This document shows, one piece after another, positions 8,211 through 16,900 of a DNA stretch of 64,000 nt. A program made the translations under genes and the position numbers. Position 1 is the first letter of the stretch, and each line of letters opens with the position of its first letter. Source of the stretch: Mycobacterium senriense. GTDB lineage: Bacteria > Actinomycetota > Actinomycetes > Mycobacteriales > Mycobacteriaceae. The notes beneath the pieces were generated by a model that saw nothing but the letters and a program-made list of their open reading frames with translations, ran no database searches and was not told where the DNA came from. Where the stretch lies: contig NZ_AP024828.1 in assembly GCF_019668465.1 (NCBI RefSeq), forward strand, positions 124,001-188,000. The letters are read 5' to 3'.

Positions 8211-8675
8211 CTAGGAGGTGAAGTTCAGTGCGATCGTCTGCTTGCCCGGCTCTAGTTGGTGTGGCTCAAGCTGGTCGTGAATTGTCAACCGCCCGAACAA
8301 CGGAATCTCGTTGTAGGCAATCTCGCGCGACTCTCCGGCACGTGGACCATCGGGGATGGTGACGGTAGCCGGGGGCAGCGATACCAGCGGGATGCAGGTA
8401 ACCGAATCGATGACGATCTTGGAATCGAAGATCACCAGGTCTATCGCGAAGTGCCGCACGGGGTCGCGAGTCTCACCGTCGGCTTCCTCCTGCCACAGCC
8501 GCTGACGGGCGTCGAGGATGAACCAGACGCGATCCAGGGTGAGGTCGAGGGTGGCCGTCGCGGAGTAGCCGGTGCCGTCGACGGACTGCGTGTACCGGTC
8601 GCCGCTGAACATCTCGACCGTCTGGTCCTGCACGCGTTCGCGATGAATTTCGATGATGGTGTCGGGGCGATGCAT
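8211..8675 (-). CDS. Unrecognised 154-residue protein
   Basis: Start ATG 8675 has GGAG 7 nt upstream; an in-frame start 45 nt earlier lacks that. No family recognised. The sequence alternates short beta-like segments (TIIEIHRERVQDQ, TATLDLTLDRVWFILDARQ, FAIDLVIFDSKIVIDSV), suggesting an all-beta or mixed fold, without signal peptide or membrane helix. It lies immediately upstream of the 556-residue gene, so the pair is probably one operon. The surrounding DNA contains decayed genes, but this reading frame is intact. Confidence 0.65.
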   Translation of the reverse strand: MHRPDTIIEIHRERVQDQTVEMFSGDRYTQSVDGTGYSATATLDLTLDRVWFILDARQRLWQEEADGETRDPVRHFAIDLVIFDSKIVIDSVTCIPLVSLPPATVTIPDGPRAGESREIAYNEIPLFGRLTIHDQLEPHQLEPGKQTIALNFTS

Positions 8676-8912
8676 GTCATAACTCCGTCCCTCGGCGGCG
8701 CGCACGGTGCCGTCGCGCATACAGTTATGTCGGCTCGATCAGTGGACCCAGTCGGCTTGTGGATGCTGTACCCAAAAAGGCGTGTCTCGAGTCGCCCATA
8801 TCTCGCCGATGCGCCTGCGGGGTATCGCCGCCGGCGTGGTGGCCGTGTGACACGGCCACACCGAGTCTGGCCTCGAATTCTTCTGTGAGCCGGTCGGCCC
8901 CCGCCCGGCAGC

Positions 8913-9206
8913 TCAGCCCTCCTGATAGCTCCAGCTGCGCAGATGTTCTGCAATCTCGTCGGGATCGGGCATTGCACCGGTGGCCGCCCTGAGCACAAAG
9001 TCGAAGCGCTCGTCCTCTTGCCCGGTAATCCACTGATGGCCAGGAAGGTCCGGCAGGCTGTCCACGCAACTCGCTTGTTGCCGGCCACGAGCGCGTGGTT
9101 CCGTGCCAGCCGATTGCAGCAGCACGGCGGCCTTAAATTGGGAATCTGGGTAAGCGTCCTGGCCAAACACCGAGGCGCGAGGCCGCGCTAGAGCCGATTC
9201 GAGCAA
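8913..9206 (-). pseudogene. Frameshifted Doc/Fic-family toxin remnant
   Basis: Three pieces in two frames rebuild a death-on-curing (Doc) toxin. First come LLESALARPRASVFGQDAYP and KAAVLLQ in one frame. In the next frame come the catalytic Fic motif region ARNHALVAGNKRVAWTACRT and FLAI. In the first frame again are GHQWITGQEDERFDFVL and the C-terminal helix. The Fic signature HxLVxGNKR is intact in sequence but interrupted by two compensating indels near 9110 and 9050. The N-terminus is also missing, with a stop in frame at about 9262. No antitoxin is seen. Established: Doc kills by phosphorylating EF-Tu; this copy should be inactive. Confidence 0.75.
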
Positions 9207-9358
9207 GCCGCAGTGCCGTTGGACAGGATGTCGTGGCAGTGGGTCATGGGCGACACATGAGTCGCGTCATCGGTATAGATGCCCCGGCCATGGGCCGAGG
9301 TCGACGTGGTCGCTGATATGGGCGCTAACGGGGAGTAGCTGTAACGCCGGGAAGCCGT

Positions 9359-10126
9359 ATGGGCGAGGCCTCGGTAGCGATACATTTGGATGGAACTGTG
9401 GAGTTAATGGACCTGTCCCCTGCGCAACGGGAGTTCACCGTGTACGGCCCGTCGCGTTGGGCGGTCATGGCTGTCTTCGCGATCGGCTCCGCGTTGCTTG
9501 TCTGGATCGGACGCTCCCAGACCGAATCGCAAGCTCGGTGCCTCGGCCGCACCCTTGGGGCGCTTACTGCGGCGATATACGGTTCGGTGCTCGCCTATTC
9601 ACTGGTCCCGCCCACCATCGAGGGGTCGGTACCACTGCGCCTGACCGATCTCGCCACTGCCGCGGCAGCCTACGCGTTGTGGTCGCAGCGACACTGGCCC
9701 TTCGCACTCACCTACTACTGGGGGTTCACTTTGAGCACACAGGCGCTGATCTCACCGGCGCTGAAAAGTCCGGATTTCCCCAGTCACCAGTTCCTCGGCT
9801 TTTGGTCAATTCACCTGCTCGTCGTCTGGGCAGCCATCTACCTCACCTGGGGCCGGCGGATGCGGCCCCAGTGGCGCAGCTACCGGATCGCGGTTCTGGT
9901 CACCGCGGTCTGGGCAGCAACTGCCTTCACTTTCAACAGCATCGCCGGAACGGACTACGGCTTCCTCAACGGAAAACCCCGCACGGCGAGCCTGCTCGAC
10001 GTATTGGGCCCCTGGCCGGTGTACTTACTGACTGCGGCCACGCTCATACTCATCGTGTGGGCCTTGATGACCTGGCCGTGGGAGCGAATACGGCGACGCG
10101 CTAAAGAAGGTCCGCGGCTTGGCTGA
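9359..10126 (+). CDS. YwaF-type integral membrane protein (TIGR02206-like)
   Basis: 255 residues with about seven hydrophobic helices (starting near residues 33, 66, 85, 115, 145, 175 and 225), the topology of the YwaF/TIGR02206 family. Family marks include the HxFxGFWSIH-like segment (HQFLGFWSIHLLVVW), the YWGFTLSTQ segment, and GTDYGFLNGKP between helices. The role of the family is unknown. Starts at 9359 (GGGAAG upstream) or 9407 (GGAG but only 3 nt away) are both possible; the later one fits the conserved N-terminus. It stands alone between pseudogenes. Confidence 0.8.
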   Translation: MGEASVAIHLDGTVELMDLSPAQREFTVYGPSRWAVMAVFAIGSALLVWIGRSQTESQARCLGRTLGALTAAIYGSVLAYSLVPPTIEGSVPLRLTDLATAAAAYALWSQRHWPFALTYYWGFTLSTQALISPALKSPDFPSHQFLGFWSIHLLVVWAAIYLTWGRRMRPQWRSYRIAVLVTAVWAATAFTFNSIAGTDYGFLNGKPRTASLLDVLGPWPVYLLTAATLILIVWALMTWPWERIRRRAKEGPRLG

Positions 10127-10216
10127 TCGGGTCGTCGGGATCGGGACGCTGCAGGGCGTTGCCCGAGAGGGTGTCAGCCGCAACAAGATCAGTGTCCCCT
10201 CCGGGTGACGCCGTAA

Positions 10217-10405
10217 GCAGCTCAGGTCCGCTCCGACATCACGGGCGCGGCGCCGGGATCGATCGTGCTTGCACACATGAACCATCCCGAGTCGGGTACC
10301 GCCGCCGGAGTTAGCGACGCGATCACCGCATTGCGGGCAGCGGGGTGGGAGTTCGCTTCATTTGCTGGCCGGGTCCCTGAACTGACGCGTCGACCAAAGT
10401 GGTGA
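10217..10405 (+). pseudogene. C-terminal remnant of a NodB-type polysaccharide deacetylase
   Basis: An open stretch after an in-frame TAA reads VRSDITGAAPGSIVLAHMNH followed by PESGTAAGVSDAITALRAAG and WEF. This is the usual last strand and helix of polysaccharide deacetylases, where a G-S-I-x-L-x-H-M-N segment carries the catalytic histidine region. The rest of the roughly 200-residue NodB domain is absent upstream. The end runs into tandem 15-bp repeats. Clearly a broken gene; it holds part of the 610-bp stretch without intact genes at 10127-10737. Confidence 0.6.
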
Positions 10406-10438
10406 CAGCCAAAGTGGTGACAGCCAAAATCGTGACAG
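10394..10438. repeat. Three tandem copies of a 15-bp repeat
   Basis: Units CCAAAGTGGTGACAG (10394-10408), the same again (10409-10423), and a diverged CCAAAATCGTGACAG (10424-10438). They run directly into a tRNA-like 3' segment. The first unit overlaps the end of the deacetylase remnant. Probably slippage or duplication at an old integration junction (inference). Confidence 0.8.
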
Positions 10439-10455
10439 GATTTGAACCTGCGACC
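10431..10455 (-). other. tRNA T-arm/3'-end fragment
   Basis: On the minus strand this reads GGTCGCAGGTTCAAATCCTG followed by TCACG, the T-stem and loop (GGTTCAAATCC) of a tRNA. No complete cloverleaf can be drawn upstream and the acceptor stem is absent. Such 3' fragments are left where elements integrate into tRNA genes. The rest of the 10460-10737 gap shows nothing else I can identify. Confidence 0.5.
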
Positions 10456-10737
10456 ACTTGAAAACGCCTGTGCTGCAGCGTGCCACAGCGTCCACGGCGG
10501 ATCGGATAACGCCTGCCTGCAACCCGTCTTCGTACCGATGCGTCCCGGACGTGCCTCCGGGTGGCTAGGTGTCTTAGGACAACGCTAGGGCACGTTGTAT
10601 GACGTTGATAGGCATCCCCCGAGATTGTTCGTGGGTGCGCCTGCGCGAACACGCCAGGCTTCCGTCCCCCCTGAGCATCTCACCCTTTGCCGCCTCAACG
10701 TTGCCCGACGCACTACACAATGAACGGTCAAGCGTGA

Positions 10738-11112
10738 TCAGCCAAAGGCTCTGGTAAGCGTGGCTAGATCAAAGTAATCCCGCCAGGCGGCAATTCGATT
10801 GTCCACAATCTCGAATACACCCATGACGGGTAGTTGTAAGCTGCGGCCGTCCTTGCGGCGCAGCACGTCAACGCGTTCGTTCATCACTAAGTTGCCGGCG
10901 CACACTTGGCGGTGTACCTCAAAGTCGATGCCATCGTAATCGGCGGTGAACCCTGTGAAGAACTGCTCGATTGCCGCGCGGCCCTCAACCGGAGCCATCG
11001 GAATATTGTAATAGACAGCATCTTCGGTGAAGTAGCTGGCCAGTTTCTTCGGGTTCGGCGAGGCCCACAGCTTGCAGAACCCCATCACCAGCTCGTCAGC
11101 GGAATTTGTCAT
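10738..11112 (-). CDS. Limonene-1,2-epoxide hydrolase family protein (EphG-like)
   Basis: 124 residues with the SnoaL/NTF2-like fold of limonene-epoxide hydrolases. The family catalytic set is present: Y34 and N36 (AVYYNIPM), R80 and D82 (NERVDVL) and D112 (WRDYFD), corresponding to the Tyr/Asn/Arg/Asp/Asp residues that position and activate water in the Rhodococcus enzyme. The likely reaction is hydration of an epoxide to a trans-diol; M. tuberculosis EphG is a relative. It may act downstream of the P450 at 12700-13908 in the same strand group (inference). Cytoplasmic. Confidence 0.82.
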   Translation of the reverse strand: MTNSADELVMGFCKLWASPNPKKLASYFTEDAVYYNIPMAPVEGRAAIEQFFTGFTADYDGIDFEVHRQVCAGNLVMNERVDVLRRKDGRSLQLPVMGVFEIVDNRIAAWRDYFDLATLTRAFG

Positions 11113-11334
11113 TTGATGAAACCTCTCGAAACTCTGCGAATCTGTTGGGCCGAGGTAAGAACCGGTGCGGCCTCACAAAAAACTGCACCTTCCGTGCAGT
11201 AACGAGCGTGGCTTTTCACACCGGTGGCGGAGACCGTGTCAGCACTGCTGTCTGTCGCCAGCTGATGAGGATCGGTCGACGCGCAACTTCATCGCCACGG
11301 AGACCGCCGCGTTAAGCCGGTGACTATCGGCTGT

Positions 11335-11790
11335 TCAAACCACCTCGTCAAGGCGTTCGACGCCTGGCACGCTGCAGAACTCGTCGTTCAGTGCTTGTCT
11401 CATCACCGCGTCGGTGGTCGCTTCTGAATAGATCGTTTCGCTCTCGATCAGCCCGTCTACGAAAGTGAACAGCGCGTAGCTTCTCATCGATCGCTCTGAG
11501 CCGTTGCCGTCGTCCACTAGCCACTCATACATGCTCACGAGCGTTTCGCCGAGCACCCAGTGCCGAAGGTTCGCGGACTCGGCGGCAGCGGCGAATCCTG
11601 GCGTCGCCAGCAAACGCTTCCACTGCTCTTTAACTGCCTCCCGCCCTTGGACCCGAATGCCCAAGGGATAATGGACGTAGAATGGATTGTCGATCATTGT
11701 CGCGAGTGCGCCGTCCCAATCACAGCGCAGCTCAGCCTCCGCGTGACGAGTGACGAGTTCGAGCTTCTCCTGTGGCTGCAGGATGGACAT
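11335..11790 (-). CDS. SnoaL/NTF2-like protein
   Basis: 151 residues with the small cone-shaped NTF2-like pattern: an N-terminal helix (EKLELVTRHAEAELRCDWDGAL), FYVHYPLG, GREAVKEQWKRLL, then strands ending YALFTFVDGLIESETIY. The epoxide-hydrolase Arg/Asp set of the neighbour at 10738 is not present, so its reaction, if any, is different; related proteins act as isomerases, dehydratases or binding proteins. It belongs to the same-strand group of P450, SDR and epoxide hydrolase genes, with gaps of 125-220 bp. Function unassigned. Confidence 0.75.
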   Translation of the reverse strand: MSILQPQEKLELVTRHAEAELRCDWDGALATMIDNPFYVHYPLGIRVQGREAVKEQWKRLLATPGFAAAAESANLRHWVLGETLVSMYEWLVDDGNGSERSMRSYALFTFVDGLIESETIYSEATTDAVMRQALNDEFCSVPGVERLDEVV

Positions 11791-11914
11791 CGGGGATCTC
11801 CTTGTGTTGGTTGGTTATACGTCTGCGGCCATGGCGGCCGGTGGGCTGTTAATCAAGAAATGTGTCTCCACGGACGCCGTCGTCCACTCCGATTCGCGGC
11901 ACCCGGATAGACGC

Positions 11915-12697
11915 CTAGGGCAGGTTGAACGAACCGCCGCCGTCCGCAGCGAACGCCTGGCCGGTCACCCAGTAAGAGCCTTCACCAGTTAAGAAAAGGA
12001 TCGTCGGGACGAGATCATCCGGCCGGGCGATCCGCTTGATGTTTTGACCCTGACGGATCATCTCGAATACTTCGTCGGGCACCCGTCCGTCGGTCATGCC
12101 TGTGGGAGTCAGCGACGGGCTCACCGCGTTGGCGGTGATGCCGTCGGCGCCAAGGCTCGCCAATGCGCGCGTCAGTCCGATCACGCCCATCTTGGAGACC
12201 CGGTAGGCGATAAAGTTGTCCACGGGCATCGCCACTGACGTCGAACTGATGTTGACGATGCGGCCGTAGCCGTGTTCGCGCATGGCCGGCACGAGCGCCT
12301 TCGCCATCAGGAACTGCCCGTCGAGGTTGACCCGCAGCACCTGCTGCCACAGTTCGTAGCTCAGCTCATCCCATCCGCAGATGTCGGCAACCCCGGCGTT
12401 GTTGACCAGGATGTCGCAGCGGCCATACGTTGCGACTACCCGGTCGGCGACATCGTGCGTGTCCTCAGGGGAGGTGACATCGGCGACGATGCCTAACCAC
12501 TCCCCGCCCGCGGCCCGCGTGTCCGCAGCGGTGTCGTCGGCGGCCATTAGATCCACCCCGACAACTGTTGCTCCTGCCGCGGCCAGACCGCGACAGATGG
12601 CCCGTCCCAGGCCGCCGGACGCCCCGGTCACCACCGCGACGCGTCGCTCGTGTGTGCGGGGGATAAGGGTGGATTCCTCGGAAGCGAGAGCGGTCAT
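11915..12697 (-). CDS. Short-chain dehydrogenase/reductase
   Basis: 260 residues, classical SDR. The NAD(P) motif is TGASGGLG (24-31), NNAG at 99-102, and the catalytic set S152, Y165 and K169 (YRVSK). Start ATG 12697 is preceded by GGGGG at 7 nt and lies 2 nt beyond the P450 stop; a longer frame beginning inside the P450 gene is less likely. It should oxidise or reduce a hydroxyl or keto group, probably on the product of the P450 next to it (inference). Cytoplasmic. Confidence 0.88.
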   Translation of the reverse strand: MTALASEESTLIPRTHERRVAVVTGASGGLGRAICRGLAAAGATVVGVDLMAADDTAADTRAAGGEWLGIVADVTSPEDTHDVADRVVATYGRCDILVNNAGVADICGWDELSYELWQQVLRVNLDGQFLMAKALVPAMREHGYGRIVNISSTSVAMPVDNFIAYRVSKMGVIGLTRALASLGADGITANAVSPSLTPTGMTDGRVPDEVFEMIRQGQNIKRIARPDDLVPTILFLTGEGSYWVTGQAFAADGGGSFNLP

Positions 12698-12699
12698 CG

Positions 12700-13908
12700 T
12701 CAAACCCCCGGCTTCGTGGGCGGAGTGAAACGCGCCGGCAGCTCGGTGATGCTGACCCATTCGGGCCCGCTGAACTTGTATTCGGTTGCGTCGGTGGTGA
12801 GCTCGATGTCGGGAAGACGGCGCAACAACTCCTCGAGCGCAATTCGCATCTCCAGTCGGGCGACACCGGCCCCTAGACAGGCGTGGATGCCGAATCCAAA
12901 CGTCAGGTGGTGATTACGTCCCCGGTCGAGTCGGAACTCATCAGGTTTATCGAACACCTTTGGATCACGGTTGGTCGCGGCCCAGCAGAGCATGAGGTCG
13001 CTGCCCTCAGGGATATCGACTCCGCTGACCGTGGACGGCTGGGTGGCGCGACGGTATAGCCCCATCACCGGGGGATGCAGCCGCAAGGTCTCCTCGACCG
13101 CGGCCGGGATCAGCGACCGATCCTCGAGCAGCTGCTTGTGTACGTCAGGGCGCGACAGCACTTCATAGAACATGCTGGTCATCAGGACCGTACTCGTCTC
13201 GTGTCCCGCCGACAGCAGGCTTGCCATCACCTGAGTGATTTCGAGGTCTGACAGGCGCTGGCCGTCGACCTCCTCCTGGGAGAGCCGGGTGAGGACGTCG
13301 TCGCGGGGATTTGCGCGACGTTCGGCGATCTCTTTGGTGCCGAACGCGGCCAGGGCCTGGTATGCATCAGCGGCCTTGTCGGGAAATGCCAAGTTGGCCA
13401 TCAAATCATCGGTGAGGCTACGCAATTCGGCGGCCGACGAGATGTCGACACCAAGGATTCGGCAGATCGCGTATAGCGGTACGGGTACGGCCAGCTCGGG
13501 GACGAGATCGCAGGTGCCCCGGTCCATGAACGCGTCGAGGAGTCGGTTGACGTCCTCCCGGATCCCTGGCTCGATCAGTGCGGCGGTCTTCCCGTTGACG
13601 GCCAGATTGAAGACACGTCGCCAGTGGTCGTGCTCCGGTGGGTCGTACTCGGTGGGCGGCAGCTGAGGGCGGTCGACCTGGGGACGAAACATGCCCGGCA
13701 CGGTGGAAAAAGTCGGATCTCGATGAATGCGACGGGCGGCGTCATGGTCGAAGACCAGGTAGAAGCCGCCGAGCTGATCGCTGTGGCCGACCGGGCACCG
13801 CTCGCGGGCCTCGCTGAACAGTGCGAGTGCGTCCTCGGGCGTGAACTCCGGGTTGTAGCCGCTGTAGCGGCCGAGTCGCTCGCTGACGGGATCGGTTTCA
13901 ATTGACAT
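12700..13908 (-). CDS. Cytochrome P450
   Basis: 402 residues, normal length for a soluble bacterial P450. I-helix oxygen motif AGHETST (234-240), E273-T-L-R276 of the ExxR pair, and the heme loop FGFGIHACLG with ligand C344. It inserts one oxygen atom into a substrate using electrons from a ferredoxin; the nearest candidate set is at 3905-5311. It is directly upstream of the SDR and 44 bp downstream of the BTAD regulator, with 11-bp direct repeats between. Substrate not determinable; the surrounding epoxide hydrolase and SDR genes suggest a terpenoid or lipid. Confidence 0.93.
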   Translation of the reverse strand: MSIETDPVSERLGRYSGYNPEFTPEDALALFSEARERCPVGHSDQLGGFYLVFDHDAARRIHRDPTFSTVPGMFRPQVDRPQLPPTEYDPPEHDHWRRVFNLAVNGKTAALIEPGIREDVNRLLDAFMDRGTCDLVPELAVPVPLYAICRILGVDISSAAELRSLTDDLMANLAFPDKAADAYQALAAFGTKEIAERRANPRDDVLTRLSQEEVDGQRLSDLEITQVMASLLSAGHETSTVLMTSMFYEVLSRPDVHKQLLEDRSLIPAAVEETLRLHPPVMGLYRRATQPSTVSGVDIPEGSDLMLCWAATNRDPKVFDKPDEFRLDRGRNHHLTFGFGIHACLGAGVARLEMRIALEELLRRLPDIELTTDATEYKFSGPEWVSITELPARFTPPTKPGV

Positions 13909-13920
13909 GTGAGGACCGTA

Positions 13921-13948
13921 TTTCGCCGTGCGAAATCAGTGCGAAATC
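13921..13948. promoter_or_regulatory. 11-bp-period direct repeats, candidate activator site
   Basis: GTGCGAAATC occurs at 13928-13937 and 13939-13948, an exact 10-bp repeat at 11-bp period (GATTTCGCAC in the P450 reading direction). A TTTCGC/GCGAAA inverted pair also occurs at 13921-13935. The site ends 12 nt upstream of the P450 start. SARP/BTAD-type activators are known to bind direct repeats at 11-bp spacing, and the adjacent gene encodes a BTAD protein, so binding by it is a reasonable inference. Confidence 0.5.
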
Positions 13949-13952
13949 GCAT

Positions 13953-16900
13953 TTACCGGCGCAACGACTCGAGTAGCCGGCAGCTGGTGTCCGACGGTTG
14001 GGTGCCGATCTCGGCCAGCGCCTGACGGCACCGGTGGAATGCCCGAATCACGCCGTCATCGTCACCGAGCGCACTGCGAACGCGCATGGACAGCCGCCAC
14101 GGCGCCTCCCGTAACGGGTCGGCGGCCACGACACGGTCGATGAGCTGGCGGGCCTCGGCGTACCGCTCGAGTTCATAGGCAACCCAAGCGGCCTCGAATC
14201 GCGCAGTGATGGCCAATTCTTGGAGGTGTTGGCGGCGGCCGTAGGCCCATTCCGAGGCGACGTCGTGCAGATATTCGCCGGCGTCGGCAATGGCAAGGGC
14301 GTCAAGCGTTGCGCGCAGCCTGTCTTCGCCCCGCAGCCGGCTCGCTTCGACAAGTCCGCGCTCGAACCGCATCGATTCTGCGACTCCTTGGACTGCCTGT
14401 GACAGCGCAACTCGACCGGAGTCTGCGCTGGACACCGCCCCTGGGGGCATTACCTGTCGGAGTTGGCGCACCGCTTCGCGTAGGTAGGCGCGAGTCGAGC
14501 GGTCTTCACGGCCGTCGAATAGCGCCGCGAGGAGCTCGCCGCGTTCGGCGGCGGGTTCGTCCAGCGTGAGCAGGTAGGACAGCAGTTCGAAGCTTTTCTT
14601 GATCTTGGGGCGCACGATGTGGCCGTCGATGACGACCTCGCACCTGCCAAACTCCCGCACCTCGACAGGGACCGAGATGGCGCGCTGGATCGTCATTCCC
14701 TGCGAGTCCAGAGCACGCCCGAGCGCGTGCCAGGCCGAGTCGGCATCGCGCTCGGCATCGATACGCCGTGCCGCGACCGCGGGGAAATCGGTAAGTGCCT
14801 GCAGCAGCAGATGATTGGATCCGTGCCTGCTGGACGCGAAAAGTGCGAGGTCTGCTGCCGCGTCGGCGGCATCGTCGCGACCGGCGCGCCACTCGGCCTC
14901 CGCCAGGTAAACACACGCGGTCGGTAGCTCCAGGAACCGATCACCGGTAACCATGCTGCTGACCGCCATGCGTAGGCTCCAGACGGCGCGCTCATTCGCA
15001 CCGAGGCGTAACAGGGCCACGCCGAGCCATGTGTCGAGGAACTCGCGGAACATCGGGATGTGCGAGGACGGCGAGTCTTTGACAAGCGTTTCCAGTCGCG
15101 ATAGTGCGGCCTTCGGATCATGCATTCCGCGAAGCAGTACCTTTGCCTCGATCACCCCATTCCACAGTGCATACAGCGGCGTGCTGCGATGCGCGTGGGC
15201 CCGCGCCGCGTGCACTTCCCGTAGCGCCTCCTCTGCACGTCCCGCGTCGAGGAGAATCTCGGGACCAGCTATCGCGTGCGGGAACACGGAGCCGGTATCG
15301 CCGGGCCGTGATGCCTCATACATCTCCAGCGCCTGTTGGGTCAGCCCGCTTGCGCGCAGGGCAGCCATCCGCCACGGACGCGCGAGCGCCTCAGCCCACG
15401 GCGAGGTGGCTTCTGCAGTCAGTTCACGCAGGTGACCGAATCCGTAGTCCGCCCAATAGACAACCGCGTCCAGCGGGCCGCCGCTCAGTGATGGGCGAGG
15501 CCGCTGCTCGGCGGCACCGAACAGCGCAAAGCTGTACAGCATCGCCTCGACCATGGGGCCTTTGGCAGCCGCTTCCAGCACCTCGACCGCGTCCCCGAAG
15601 CGTCCGTACGCTCCGTACGCCCAGGCCATGAACGCCGCGTCACGCTCAGATAGGCGCGCCACCGCGTCCCGTTCCCCCGCGTGTGCGAGCCGATCGGCGA
15701 CGGCTACGGCGCGCCGGTAGTCCTCGCTCGATGCCGCAATCATCAACTCGGCCGTGGCAAGCGACGAGGCGCCCGGCGGAGCCACCGCTGAAACCGCGCG
15801 CAGCCAGCGCTCCGCCACCGGTGTGTCGAGCCGCTCGACGACGTCGACGATTGACCGCTCGATCGGTGCGAGTGCGGCCCGTGTCTCGGCGATCGACAGG
15901 AGCTCGTTTGCGGCCTCCTCAGCGCGGCCCTCCCGGTCGAGTAGCTGCGCATGCGCGAGGCGCACGGCGTGGACCTCATGATCGGCTTGGAGATCAAGCA
16001 TGTGGCGCAGGTATTCCCGAAACCGCGGATGACAGCGCATCGTGTGGCCCTCGTGTAGCCAGCTCACTGGCATGTGGACGGCCCGAAGGGTCGCGAGGCG
16101 CTTCGATGGGTTGTCGAATCCCAAGGCTCGTGCCTTCTCGGCAGTCACCTCATCCAGAACCGATGTCGCAATGAGGAACTCACGTTCCGGCGCGGCCAAC
16201 TGCGCCAGAATGTGCGAAGAGAGGTAACCGTATAGCGGATCTCCGTCGCCCCCGGCGCCATCGATGTGGGCCTGTGCCCGCCACGCCTCGAACAGGACGC
16301 CGGTGACCCAACCCCCGGTCGATGCCACAACTTCGCCTGGGTCAACATTCTCCCGACCGCGCGCCGCAAGCGCCTGCCCAGCCTCCTCGATGGTGAACGC
16401 CAGATCCTGTTCCCCCAATGTGGCGACCTCACCGGCACCCGGAAGCTGGCAGGCCGAGGGCGGAATCTGGACCCGGCTCAGTAGAAGGAACCGAATCGCT
16501 GGGGATGCGTACCGCATGAAGGAGTCGAGCACCGACCACGCCGGGCGCTCGAAGCCGAGGCGCTCAAGATCGTCGACGACGAGTATCAACCGATTGTCGC
16601 TAGCCGCCTCGGCCAGCATCCCCGCAGCCTCCTCATGGGCGAGTCCAGCTGCGAGCGCACGTGTCGCCAACCCGCGAAGCTGCGGATATTGCTGTGCCAG
16701 CGCCGCCTCGAGGTACACCAGCAGACGACCGGGCGTTCTGTCTGTCCGGTCGATGGTCAGCCAGGCGACCGGTGTGCCGATGCGCTGTATCGCGCTGCTC
16801 ACCGCGGTCGTCTTACCCGCACCTGCGGTCGCTGCCACGACGACCACACGGTGGCGTTCGATCACTTCAGCGAAAGCAGAGTCAAGCCGCGGCCGGGCGA

